NCBI GenBank assembly: GCA_018716285.1
Contig: DVKD01000044.1
Location: 1 to 59,209 of the forward strand
Length of the DNA: 59,209 nt
Origin: Candidatus Merdivicinus faecavium
GTDB taxonomy: Bacteria > Bacillota > Clostridia > Oscillospirales > Ruminococcaceae
Reading direction: 5' to 3'
Each line of letters opens with the position of its first letter. Positions within the stretch are counted from its first letter, which is position 1. Positions 41,345-52,189 of this stretch are shown one piece after another. The translations under genes were made by a program, and so were the position numbers. The notes under the pieces are model-generated. The model saw nothing but the letters and a program-made list of their open reading frames with translations. It made no database searches and was not told the origin of the DNA.

Positions 41345-41373
41345 TTGATTCATTCCCCTATCCCATGTATAAT
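41345..41373 (+). promoter_or_regulatory. Promoter of secA
   Basis: TTGATT (41345-41350) and TATAAT (41368-41373) have 17-nt spacing, giving an 80-nt leader before the ATG at 41457. Confidence 0.8.
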
Positions 41374-41456
41374 AGAAAGTAATTGGGCGTTTTTCAGAAA
41401 CGCGCCCAAAAAACAAGGGTTTCGCCCGAAACCCCGAAAGGAACGGTCAATCGAAA

Positions 41457-44222
<2,766 letters not shown>

Positions 44223-44266
44223 GCACGGCTATAAAAATTCCCCCGCATTCCTCTTTGAATGAACAG

Positions 44267-44313
44267 CACCCCATCTGTTAGACAGTGTGATATACTATCT
44301 AACAGATGGGGTG
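44267..44313 (+). repeat. Perfect 16-bp inverted repeat at a truncated IS end
   Basis: CACCCCATCTGTTAGA (44267-44282) is repeated inverted at 44298-44313 with a 15-nt loop, 7 nt before the start codon of a transposase fragment. It may be a left-end structure of the lost element or a terminator behind secA. Confidence 0.7.
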
Positions 44314-44320
44314 ATTTATT

Positions 44321-44380
44321 ATGCCAAAAGGGAAACCCAACAAACGATACACGCCGGAATTCAAGCGAACTGGACTATAG
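44321..44380 (+). pseudogene. Truncated IS3-type transposase OrfA start
   Basis: Nineteen codons from ATG: MPKGKPNKRYTPEFKR then TGL and stop. The first 16 residues match the beginning of IS3-family OrfA proteins (helix-turn-helix transposase subunits). The rest of the element is missing: the reading frame breaks after the Arg codon at about 44368, where it meets an oppositely oriented IS fragment. No downstream OrfA or OrfB sequence exists in the window. Confidence 0.7.
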
Positions 44381-44480
44381 TCCATATTTCCGCAATTTCC
44401 CTCTGTGTTTTCCCTTCTGCCAGCATAGCTTTAATCTCAGGCAACAATACTTGAATGTGTGTATAATTTCTTTTACTCAT
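44361..44480 (-). pseudogene. Second truncated transposase start, opposite orientation
   Basis: On the minus strand an ATG at 44478-44480 opens MSKRNYTHIQVLLPEIK, then AMLAEGKTQREIAE, the first helix-turn-helix of a different OrfA-like transposase. After REIAE (about 44388) the sequence diverges into the first fragment and stops at 44361. The two elements were therefore cut and joined 5' regions facing each other. A matching inverted repeat lies just upstream of its start (44485-44530). Confidence 0.65.
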
Positions 44481-44484
44481 GACA

Positions 44485-44530
44485 ATACCCCCCTGATGTA
44501 GTACTTACATTTTCCTACATCAGGGGGTAT
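44485..44530 (-). repeat. Inverted repeat ahead of the second IS fragment
   Basis: ATACCCCCCTGATGTAG (44485-44501) pairs with CTACATCAGGGGGTAT (44515-44530) with a single bulged C. Its placement, a few bases before the transposase start codon, mirrors the first IS end. Confidence 0.65.
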
Positions 44531-44593
44531 TTTGTCACTGTCTGTTTTTACTGGTCCGGTTCATCTTTTTAAGGGATGCGGGGTTTTGTTTGA

Positions 44594-46072
44594 TTACGCT
44601 TTTTCACTGGACAGCGGCAGCTCAAACCAGAAAGTGCTGCCCTTGCCGACGATGCTGTCGACGCCGTAAGCGGCCTTGTGCAGCTCGAGCACATTCTTAA
44701 CGATGGACAAACCGAGACCGGTTCCGACCGCCGCCCGCTTGTGGTTGCGATCGATCTTATAATATCGTTCCCAGACCGCGTCGATCTGATCGACTGGAAT
44801 TCCGATGCCGGTGTCCACAATCTCGACCCGGGCAGCCTCTCCCTTGCGAAAGAGCCGGACGGTGATCTTTTTGTCGCTGCCGGTATAGTTGACGGCGTTG
44901 TTGATGAGGTTGTAGATGACCTGTGAGAGCTTGCTCTCGTCGGCATCGACCCAGATATCGGGGGCCACTTCCGTGACGATCTGGTAGCCGTCCTGCTCGG
45001 TCAGCTTGGCGTAGCGCAGCAGGATGCCGTTGATCATTTCAGTGAGGTTCAAACGAATGACGGTCAGCTCCTGCACGCCTGCCTGCAGCTTGGAAAGATC
45101 GAGCAGGTCGTTGACCAGGCGGGTCAGCCGGGAGGCTTCGTCGATAACGACCTGGATGTTCTCCGGGGTGTTCTCGCTGGGAATATCCCGCATCATCTCG
45201 GAATAGCCGATGATCATGGTCAGCGGCGTCCGCAGGTCGTGGGAAATGTTGGCGAGCAGTTCCCGACGCAGCCCTTCGGCCTTGGAGAGCTCTTTCGCGG
45301 TGTAGTTTAAGGTGCTGTTCAGCTCGGAGATCTCGCGGTAGCCCTTGCCGTCGAACCGGACGTCGTAATTGCCTTTTGCAAACTGCTTGGCCGTCTCATT
45401 GATCCGCGCAATAGGGAGCGCGAGCCGCCGCGACAGAATGAGCGACAGGATGAGCGAAACGACGATCATGATGGCGGTGACAAAAAGAAGCTGGACCTGC
45501 AGCGTCCGCACCGTCGCGTCGACCGGAGAAATGGTCGAATTCAGATAAAGGATGAGGTCGTTTCCGTCTGTCTGTTGGATGACCCGGACGAGGATGAGGC
45601 TCTCGATCTCGTCCTGCTTGGGCACAAAAAAGCGGAAGCCATCCCCTTCGACGACAAAGCCCGGGGTATTCACCGACCGCTCCACATAGGTCCCGCCGTT
45701 CTCGGCCGCCGCCAGGTAAAGCCTGGCCAGCTCGATGGGGCTCATCCGGTGGATGCGGCAGTTGGGCAGCGTGTCGGCGGAGGCAATCGGGGTAGTCAGA
45801 TTCTGCATCCGGGTAATGTAAACGCACAGTTCATTGCGCGCCGCGATGGACTGGACCTGCTCGTCCAGCTCGGTGCTGGAAATGCTGCTCGAGACGCTGC
45901 GGACCAGGGTGTCGGCGGCGGCGTTGATGTCCCGCGTCTTGATCCCCTTGTAAAACTGGTCGAGCAGCACGACCTGGAAGGTCCACAGCAGCGCCAGCAT
46001 GGCCAGCGTAAAGCCGGCAAAAGCGGCGACCAGCTTCCACTTGACCGGCGCTTCTCGCAGTTTATGCTTCAA
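44594..46072 (-). CDS. Sensor histidine kinase with HAMP domain
   Basis: The 492-residue membrane kinase has a helix at about 14-36 and an extracytoplasmic sensor domain at about 40-190 with no recognisable fold name. A second helix lies at about 192-215 and a HAMP linker at about 216-268. HisKA has the phospho-His in LLANISHDLRTPLTMIIGYSE. HATPase has NLINNAVNYT, DTGIGIP and GTGLGLSIVKNVLELH. It overlaps its response regulator by 11 nt. No target gene is adjacent, so the signal is unknown. Confidence 0.93.
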   Translation of the reverse strand: MKHKLREAPVKWKLVAAFAGFTLAMLALLWTFQVVLLDQFYKGIKTRDINAAADTLVRSVSSSISSTELDEQVQSIAARNELCVYITRMQNLTTPIASADTLPNCRIHRMSPIELARLYLAAAENGGTYVERSVNTPGFVVEGDGFRFFVPKQDEIESLILVRVIQQTDGNDLILYLNSTISPVDATVRTLQVQLLFVTAIMIVVSLILSLILSRRLALPIARINETAKQFAKGNYDVRFDGKGYREISELNSTLNYTAKELSKAEGLRRELLANISHDLRTPLTMIIGYSEMMRDIPSENTPENIQVVIDEASRLTRLVNDLLDLSKLQAGVQELTVIRLNLTEMINGILLRYAKLTEQDGYQIVTEVAPDIWVDADESKLSQVIYNLINNAVNYTGSDKKITVRLFRKGEAARVEIVDTGIGIPVDQIDAVWERYYKIDRNHKRAAVGTGLGLSIVKNVLELHKAAYGVDSIVGKGSTFWFELPLSSEKA

Positions 46073-46736
46073 AACGGTATCCGACCCCTCTCAGCGTGAC
46101 GATGAACTTGCTGTACGGCCCCAGGCTCTTGCGCAGCAGCTTGATGTGGGTGTCCAGGGTCCGGTCGTCGCCGTAAAAATCGTATCCCCAGACGTTGGTG
46201 ATGAGGTTTTCGCGGGAAAGGGCGATATTGCGGTTGCGCACCAGATAGAAGAGAAGGTCGTACTCTTTGGGGGAAAGGTCCACCTTTTTGCCGTCCACTG
46301 TCACGATCCGGCCGGTAAAGTCGACGGTCAGCCCCTCAAAGTGGCAAATCTCCTTGCCGTTTTCGGTCGCGGCGGCGCTGCTCCGCTTGAGAATCGCCTG
46401 CACCCGCATCATCAGCTCCCTGGGAGAAAAGGGCTTGACGACATAATCGTCCACCCCGATCTCAAAGCCGTGGATCCGGTCGTACTCCTCCCCTCTCGCC
46501 GACAGCATGAGGATGGGGGTGTTTGCAGTCTTGCGGATCTCGCGGCTGGCCGAAAATCCGTCCAGCTCCGGCATCATTACGTCCATAATGATGAGATCAA
46601 AGTGCTGGCGGCGGCAGATCTCCACCGCTTCCATCCCGTTGACCGCCTCGGAGACCTGGTAGCCCTCAAAGGCGGCGTATTTTTTGATAATCATACGGAT
46701 CTGTTCTTCATCGTCGACGATTAAAATATGGTACAT
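46062..46736 (-). CDS. OmpR-family response regulator
   Basis: 224 residues: a receiver with DDEEQ, the phospho-Asp in LIIMDVMMPELDG, and Lys in DYVVKPFSPREL. The DNA-binding winged helix shows LSPKEYDLLFYLVRNRNIALSRENLI and TLRGVGYRF. It is paired with the histidine kinase downstream. An extended -10 (TGCTACAAT, hexamer at 46776-46781 on the minus strand) lies about 40 nt upstream, divergent from the Fur-regulated transporter. Confidence 0.94.
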   Translation of the reverse strand: MYHILIVDDEEQIRMIIKKYAAFEGYQVSEAVNGMEAVEICRRQHFDLIIMDVMMPELDGFSASREIRKTANTPILMLSARGEEYDRIHGFEIGVDDYVVKPFSPRELMMRVQAILKRSSAAATENGKEICHFEGLTVDFTGRIVTVDGKKVDLSPKEYDLLFYLVRNRNIALSRENLITNVWGYDFYGDDRTLDTHIKLLRKSLGPYSKFIVTLRGVGYRFEA

Positions 46737-46815
46737 ACGATCATCTCCTAACTGGCTTTTCCATACTTGGGATTATTGTAGCATACAGATGTGAATGTTT
46801 TGTGACGGGATGGGC

Positions 46816-46864
46816 TTGACAGGATGGGATTTCAGGATTATAATTGATATTGAAAATCATTCTC
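46816..46864 (+). promoter_or_regulatory. Promoter with Fur box
   Basis: TTGACA (46816-46821) and TATAAT (46839-46844) have 17-nt spacing. Right after the -10 is GATATTGAAAATCATTCTC (46846-46864), which matches 16 of 19 positions of the classical Fur consensus. Binding there would block transcription start. Confidence 0.88.
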
Positions 46865-46879
46865 AACAAGGAGCTTGTT

Positions 46880-47782
46880 ATGGTGCATGAATTGTTGCAT
46901 GTAGTTGGAGAGGCGCTTACCCACAGCGTTTCGGACAGCCTGCAGATGGTCCCGATTCTGTTTGCGGTCTATCTGCTGATGGAATTTCTCGAAGGCCGGA
47001 TGGGACGGGTCCACCGGGCGGCAGGCACGTTCCGCCGGTTCGGGCCGCTCATCGGCGCGGCGGTGGGCTGCCTGCCGCAGTGCGGCTTTTCGGCGGCTGC
47101 CGCTTCCCTGTACGGCAAGGGGCTGATCACCGGGGGGACGCTGATCGCCGTCTTTCTTTCCACCTCGGACGAGGCGATCCCGGTCATGCTGGCCGGTTCG
47201 GCGGGATGGCAGCAGATTGCCGCGCTGCTCGCGGCCAAAGTGGTCATCGCGACAGCGGCAGGGTACCTTTTGCAGGCGACCGTCTTCCGCAGCGAGGAGG
47301 CCGCGGCAGACAGCGGGGCGCATTCCCATCACCATGAACACAAGGGCTGCGGCAGTTCCTGCTGCGCAAAGGAGCGATTTTCCTCCCCTATCCTCAATCT
47401 GATCTGGCGGGCGGCCGTCCGGACGGTGCAGGTGGCCCTTTTTGTCATGCTCACCGTCACAGCAATTGAAATCGCCCTCCACCTCATCGGCGAAGACCAG
47501 CTCGGGAAGATCCTGCTGACCGGCAGCCCGCTCCAGCCGCTGCTGACCGCCGCCATCGGCCTCATCCCGGGCTGTGCGGTCTCCATCATCCTCACCGAGC
47601 TGTATATCGGGGGGAGCCTGAGTTTCGGCGCAGCGGTCGCGGGCCTGGCCACCGGTGCGGGGGTCGGGTACCTCGTTCTTGTGCGGGAATGCAAGGACCG
47701 CCGCCGGGTGCTCCGAATCATTGGCCTCACCTATCTCTGTTCTGCCGTGCCCGGCCTGCTGCTGGGACTGATTGGGAGGTAA
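46880..47782 (+). CDS. Putative manganese/metal transporter (ArsP_2-like permease)
   Basis: About 300 residues with eight to ten hydrophobic segments in two related halves. Each half holds a GCLPQCGFS or GLIPGCAVS type motif (PxCG/PGC). A central cytosolic loop has HSHHHEHKGCGSSCC, a likely metal-binding tract. The family is annotated variously as putative manganese transporter or arsenic efflux protein. The ATG at 46880 follows AAGGAG at 6 nt. It is first in an operon with a Fur-family regulator and lies under a Fur box, so the substrate is probably Fe2+ or Mn2+; the direction of transport is uncertain. Confidence 0.82.
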   Translation: MVHELLHVVGEALTHSVSDSLQMVPILFAVYLLMEFLEGRMGRVHRAAGTFRRFGPLIGAAVGCLPQCGFSAAAASLYGKGLITGGTLIAVFLSTSDEAIPVMLAGSAGWQQIAALLAAKVVIATAAGYLLQATVFRSEEAAADSGAHSHHHEHKGCGSSCCAKERFSSPILNLIWRAAVRTVQVALFVMLTVTAIEIALHLIGEDQLGKILLTGSPLQPLLTAAIGLIPGCAVSIILTELYIGGSLSFGAAVAGLATGAGVGYLVLVRECKDRRRVLRIIGLTYLCSAVPGLLLGLIGR

Positions 47783-47786
47783 TGGA

Positions 47787-48218
47787 ATGGATGGCATGAA
47801 GGAAAAAATCGACGCGCTGCTGCAAAACGCCGGCCTCAAGCGCACCCGTCAACGGGAATGGATCCTCTCCCTCCTGGCCGAGGGGGACGTCCACCTGACC
47901 GCCGAGCAGATTTACACCGCCTTAAAGGCCAAAGGCCAGCCCTTCGGGCTCGCCACCGTCTACCGCACCCTTGCGGTGCTCGAGCAGGGCGGCATCCTCT
48001 CCAAAACCGAGATCGGCGGGCGGCAGTCCTACTATTACACCGAAGGCGGGCACCGGCACCAGCTTCTCTGCACCGGCTGCGGCAAGATCATCCTGCTCCC
48101 GGGCTGCCCTGCTGAGCAATTTCTGCGGGCGGTTGAGGAGGAATACGGCTTTGCGGTGACCGGACACTCCTTCGAAATTGTCGGGCTCTGCCCGGAATGC
48201 CGGAAAAAGGAGGGCTGA
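47787..48218 (+). CDS. Fur-family metalloregulator
   Basis: The 143-residue repressor has an N-terminal winged helix (GLKRTRQREWILSLL, then HLTAEQIYTALKAKG and TVYRTLAVLEQGGIL) and a C-terminal metal/dimer domain. The latter has YYYTEGGHRHQLLCTGCGKI and a final CPEC, giving the two CxxC structural-zinc pairs. It cannot be assigned to Fur, Zur or PerR by eye; the Fur-like box at the operon promoter favours Fur-type recognition. It starts 4 nt after the transporter stop codon, preceded by GGGAGGT. Confidence 0.93.
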   Translation: MDGMKEKIDALLQNAGLKRTRQREWILSLLAEGDVHLTAEQIYTALKAKGQPFGLATVYRTLAVLEQGGILSKTEIGGRQSYYYTEGGHRHQLLCTGCGKIILLPGCPAEQFLRAVEEEYGFAVTGHSFEIVGLCPECRKKEG

Positions 48219-48220
48219 GC

Positions 48221-48823
48221 ATGTTTGCAGAATCTGAATACTGCGGCGCCGATTTCTCCGAAGCGGAGCTCCTCGACGAGGAAATCCGGCTGATAACCTT
48301 CCGCGGCTGCCGCTTTACCGGGGCAAAATTAAGCGGCAGCCTTCTCACCGGCTGCCGCTTTGAGGACTGTGATTTTTCCGCCGCCGAATTGAACGGCGTC
48401 ATTGCGGTCCGGTGCGCCTTTCTTAACTGCCGGTTCCGGTTTGTCGGCTGCTTTGCGGCCGAGTTCCGCGACTGCAAGATGACCGGCTCCTCCTTTGAGG
48501 AGACAAACTGCACCGCGATGCAGATTCACGCGGGCGACTGGTCCTATACCTGGCTTTCCGGGATGGATTTCCGCAGGCAGACCCTTTCCGGGGTGAACTT
48601 TACCGAAGCGGACTTAAGCGGGTGCGATTTTGGCAAAGCCACCCTGCGGGAATGCAACTTCACCGGCGCAAACTTAAACCGCGCGAGCTTCCGGCAAGCC
48701 GATCTGCGCGGCAGCCGGCTGGAACGGGTCAATTTATCTGCGATCGACCTGCATCAGGCGAAAATCGACCTGGAGCAGGCCATTCTCTTTGCCGAATCGC
48801 TCGGCGCGGTTTATACGCCCTGA
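48221..48823 (+). CDS. Pentapeptide repeat protein
   Basis: About 200 residues made almost wholly of A(D/N)LxX-type pentapeptides (GADFSEAELLDEE, LSGCDFGKATLRECNFTGANL, ADLRG), folding into a right-handed square helix. A short non-repeat insert lies around 105-125 (MQIHAGDWSYTWLSGMDF). Qnr/McbG-like relatives mimic DNA and protect gyrase, but most have no known role. It is co-transcribed with the Fur-family gene (3-nt gap; AAGGAGG). It converges with the beta-propeller gene, their 3' ends overlapping by 13 bp. Confidence 0.9.
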   Translation: MFAESEYCGADFSEAELLDEEIRLITFRGCRFTGAKLSGSLLTGCRFEDCDFSAAELNGVIAVRCAFLNCRFRFVGCFAAEFRDCKMTGSSFEETNCTAMQIHAGDWSYTWLSGMDFRRQTLSGVNFTEADLSGCDFGKATLRECNFTGANLNRASFRQADLRGSRLERVNLSAIDLHQAKIDLEQAILFAESLGAVYTP

Positions 48824-49815
48824 TATTCCTTGACGCAGGCGGCCTGGTCAAGGGGGAGATTGCGGACCGGTTCCCCGATCTCCCCTGTTTTTGCGTTGCG
48901 GGGGCAGAGCACTACATTGCCGGAACGCTGGTTCGCAATGGCGACGTACCGCCCGTCATCCACCAGCGCCAGGTCGCGCGGCCAGTCGCCGAAGCAGCTT
49001 TGGCGCGAGGAGGGCACAAGCCGCCCCGTCCGGCTGACCGAAAAGACCGCAACGGTATTTTCTCCGCGGTTGGCCGTGTACAGGAACTTACCGTCGGGCG
49101 AAAAAGCGAGGGTAGAACCAAAGCTTTCTCCCTGGAAATCCTCCCGGAGGGTCGAAATCCGCTGGAGGATCGCCGGCTTTTCGCCCGCATATGAGATGAC
49201 GATGACCTCGCTGCTGTATTCGGTAAGGACGTAAACCCTGGCCGTTCCCTCCTGCAGGGCAATATGGCGCGGGCCGCACCGTTTGGGAAGCTGGAATTCC
49301 CGCCGGTCTTCCAGCCTGCCGTCTACAAGATTGTATAGATAAAGCTTATCCTGAGCGATATTGGCCGTACAGACGATATTCTGGGCGGTGGTCAGAACGA
49401 CGCAGTGCGTCCGGCTCGCCCCGGGAGCTGCCAGTTCTCCTCTCCCCTGCCGGAGGTAGCTGTTCATGCTGCCGAACCGCTTTTCGCTCACATTCACAGA
49501 GAGGGAAAAGACCTCGCCTGTCCCGTAACAGGCCCCAAGCAGGCACTTGCAGCGGTCCGAGTAAGCGATGTGGCAGAGCTGGCTGCCGGTGATGACCCGG
49601 CGGTCGGCAAGGCGCCAGCCCTCTCCGTCGCGGCTGTAAAGGCAGACCGCCCCGCCCTGTTCGCGTTCTTCCACAGTAAAAAGCAGCCCATCGCCAAAAA
49701 CAAAATAAGAAGGCGCCGCTGCACGCTCCGTCCATCGCGGCGTAAAATCTGCGAGGGACAGGCCGATAAGCGAAACCTCCTGCTTACTATATCCGGAAAC
49801 ATACAATTCTTTCAT
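48811..49815 (-). CDS. Beta-propeller lactonase-like protein (6-phosphogluconolactonase/YbhE family)
   Basis: About 334 residues forming a seven-bladed propeller of the lactonase family. Family phrases include LCHIAYSDRCKCLLGACYGTG, GPRHIALQEG, LAFSPDGKFLYTANRGENTVAVF and WPRDLALVDDGRYVAIANQRSGNV. The YbhE/Pgl group hydrolyses 6-phosphogluconolactone, but this branch is diverse. The start MKELYVSGYSKQ at 49815 follows AGAAGGGGCC. It is monocistronic with an extended -10 at 49926-49931. Confidence 0.85.
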   Translation of the reverse strand: MKELYVSGYSKQEVSLIGLSLADFTPRWTERAAAPSYFVFGDGLLFTVEEREQGGAVCLYSRDGEGWRLADRRVITGSQLCHIAYSDRCKCLLGACYGTGEVFSLSVNVSEKRFGSMNSYLRQGRGELAAPGASRTHCVVLTTAQNIVCTANIAQDKLYLYNLVDGRLEDRREFQLPKRCGPRHIALQEGTARVYVLTEYSSEVIVISYAGEKPAILQRISTLREDFQGESFGSTLAFSPDGKFLYTANRGENTVAVFSVSRTGRLVPSSRQSCFGDWPRDLALVDDGRYVAIANQRSGNVVLCPRNAKTGEIGEPVRNLPLDQAACVKEYQGV

Positions 49816-50168
49816 AAATAGGCCCCTTCTGCTGTGTTGTTCTAGTGCGATTCTTCGGACAATCAACGATTGAGAGCAGCGCTATCAGAAACGCCCTGCG
49901 CTGTCTGCAAATTGCATACAGTGTTATTATAGCATATTCTTATTCATAAAAAAAGAGAATTTTCAGGATTTTTCCTGCAATCTTCATGGATTTTGCGCTG
50001 ACACATCCTCTATCATTTCCAGTATGACCCACAATCTCCGGGCGTGCTGTTTTGCGCAGGAATTTTTGTGCTGCTGAAGGGCCCGAAAGGAGCCGCGGCA
50101 TCTCGACTATTCCTCTTTTTTGTGCTATAATAATCCATATCATATTTACATATAAAGGGGGAATTCTT
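49816..50168. other. Divergent intergenic region
   Basis: About 350 nt without a gene. It holds an extended -10 (TGCTATAAT, hexamer 49926-49931) for the minus-strand propeller gene, and another TGCTATAAT near 50128 for the plus-strand GTPase gene; neither has a good -35. The intervening 200 nt show no clear riboswitch, attenuator or leader peptide. Confidence 0.5.
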
Positions 50169-52154
50169 TTGGGCGAACAGGCGGAAGAAGTCAAACCAAA
50201 AAAATATATCTGCGCAGGTCTGCTGGCCCACGTCGACGCGGGCAAGACCACCCTCACCGAGCAGCTGCTTTACCTGGGCGGCGCGATCCGCAGGGCTGGG
50301 AGCGTTGACGACGGCACTGCTCAAACAGACTGGCTGGCCGTCGAACGGCGGCGGGGGATCTCGGTCCGCGCAGCTTCCTCCCGCATCGAGCTGGACGGCG
50401 CCGCCGTCAACCTGATCGACACGCCCGGGCATGCGGATTTTGCCGGCGAGGTAGAACGGAGCCTCGGGGCCCTCGATGCGGCGGTCCTGCTGCTTTCCGC
50501 GGTAGACGGGGTGCAGGCGCAGACGCGGCTGATCTGGCAGGCGACACAGAAGCTCGGCATCCCCGCCGTCGTCTTCCTCAACAAGATCGACCGGGCCGGC
50601 AGCCGGTGCGGGGAGGTGCTCGCCCAGCTCGGCCGCGAGCTGCCCGGCACCCGCTTCCTGCCCATTCAGGCCGTGACCGGCGAAGGAAGCGGCGCGGCGG
50701 CGGTCAGCGGCTTTGCATGGGAGGAGGAAGCGCTCCGGGAGGACCTCCTCCTCGCCCTCTCCGACTGCGACCCCGAGATGGAGGAAGCCTTTTTAAGCGA
50801 GGAGCTCCCCTCCCCTGACCGCCTTTTTGAGAGCCTGCGCCGGCTCTGCGCCGGGCGGCAGGTCACGCCGGTCCTCTTCGGCTCCGCCAAGCTGGGGACA
50901 GGCTGCCGGGAGCTGCTCGAGGCGCTGGTCCGCCTCGTTCCTCCCGCTGCCGGCGACCCGGAGGGGCCGCTTTCCGGGCTGGTGTACAAGGTGGAGCACG
51001 ACCCGGTGATGGGAAAGGCCGCCCACATCCGCCTTTTTTCCGGGCGGCTCAAAAACCGGGACGAGGTTCCGGTGCAGGGCCGGGAGACTGCCGAAAAGAT
51101 CACCCAGATCCGCCGCCGGATGGGCGAAAAGACGGTGGACATCGGCGAAATTGAAGCCGGGGACATCGGCGTCGCCTACGGGCTCTCCTCCATCCGGACC
51201 GGGGACGTGATTGGGGAGCTCCCGCTCGACCGGCGCTGCACCATCGCCGTCCCGCTGTTGCAGGTGCAGGTCTACCCCGAAAAGGAGGAGGATCTCCCCG
51301 CCCTTGTCTCCGCCCTCGGCGAGCTTTCCGACGAGGACCCGCTGCTCGACCTGCTCTGGCTGCCGGATGAACGGGAGCTGCACCTCAAGATCACCGGCAC
51401 CATCCAGCTCGAGGTGCTTGAAGAGCTGATCGCCCAGCGCTTCGGCCTCCACGCCGCCTTCTCCAAGCCGACCGTCATCTATAAGGAGACTCCGGCCGCC
51501 AAGGGGGTCGGATACGAGAGCTATACCTGGCCCAAGCCCTGTTGGGCGCAGGTCGAGCTGACCATTGAGCCGCTGCCGCGCGGAAGCGGGGTCGTCTTTG
51601 AGTCGGCCATCAAGGAAAAGCAGATCTTTTACCGCTACCAGAACCACATCTGCACCAGCGTTTTCCAGAATCTCAAGCAGGGCGTCTACGGCTGGGAGGT
51701 CACCGACGCGAAGATCACCCTCACCGGCGGCAGCCACCACACCATCCACACCCACCCGCTCGACTTTTTCGTCGCGACGCCGGTGGCGCTCTTAGACGGG
51801 CTGACCAACTGCGGCTCCATCCTCCTCGAGCCGATGCTCGCCGTGCAGATGACCGCCCCGGAGGAGACGCTCGGCAGGATCCTCGGCGATATTCTCGCCA
51901 TGCGGGGAGAATTTGAGACGCCGGTTATCGCGGATGGCAGCTTTACCCTCAAAGCGCGGCTGCCCGCCGCCGAATCCATTGAGTATCCGATCACTTTCCG
52001 CTCCATCACTTCTGGCAAGGGGATTTACTACTCGAGCTTCGACGGCTACCAGGAGTGTCCGCTCGAGCTCGGGAAGACCTGCCCCCGCCGCGGCGTCGAC
52101 CCTCTCGACCGGCCGAAGTGGATCCTCTGGGCGCGGCACGCCATCCAGGGGTGA
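50169..52154 (+). CDS. TetM-like translational GTPase (EF-G-related)
   Basis: 661 residues from a TTG start that follows AAAGGGGGA at the right distance; no ATG fits. G motifs are AHVDAGKTTL, RRRGISV (switch I), DTPGHADF and NKID. Domains II to V follow the ribosomal-protection-protein order. In TetM the domain IV loop that displaces tetracycline reads SPVSTP; here the equivalent is HTIHTHPLDF. It is therefore probably a clostridial paralogue of uncertain role rather than a proven resistance protein. It is first in a plus-strand gene run with hflX, another ribosome-associated GTPase. Confidence 0.88.
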   Translation: MGEQAEEVKPKKYICAGLLAHVDAGKTTLTEQLLYLGGAIRRAGSVDDGTAQTDWLAVERRRGISVRAASSRIELDGAAVNLIDTPGHADFAGEVERSLGALDAAVLLLSAVDGVQAQTRLIWQATQKLGIPAVVFLNKIDRAGSRCGEVLAQLGRELPGTRFLPIQAVTGEGSGAAAVSGFAWEEEALREDLLLALSDCDPEMEEAFLSEELPSPDRLFESLRRLCAGRQVTPVLFGSAKLGTGCRELLEALVRLVPPAAGDPEGPLSGLVYKVEHDPVMGKAAHIRLFSGRLKNRDEVPVQGRETAEKITQIRRRMGEKTVDIGEIEAGDIGVAYGLSSIRTGDVIGELPLDRRCTIAVPLLQVQVYPEKEEDLPALVSALGELSDEDPLLDLLWLPDERELHLKITGTIQLEVLEELIAQRFGLHAAFSKPTVIYKETPAAKGVGYESYTWPKPCWAQVELTIEPLPRGSGVVFESAIKEKQIFYRYQNHICTSVFQNLKQGVYGWEVTDAKITLTGGSHHTIHTHPLDFFVATPVALLDGLTNCGSILLEPMLAVQMTAPEETLGRILGDILAMRGEFETPVIADGSFTLKARLPAAESIEYPITFRSITSGKGIYYSSFDGYQECPLELGKTCPRRGVDPLDRPKWILWARHAIQG

Positions 52155-52189
52155 GCGCGGCGTGCAGAACTGAGAGGAAGTGGTATACA

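Noticed and set aside
50052-50168. A longer N-terminus or leader peptide for the TetM-like gene
   Set aside because: The extension crosses the likely -10 element and the ribosome binding site; homology begins just after the TTG at 50169.
50169-52154. A bona fide tetracycline resistance gene
   Set aside because: Key domain IV loop residues differ from TetM, and no mobile element, tet leader peptide or lower-GC transfer signature surrounds it.
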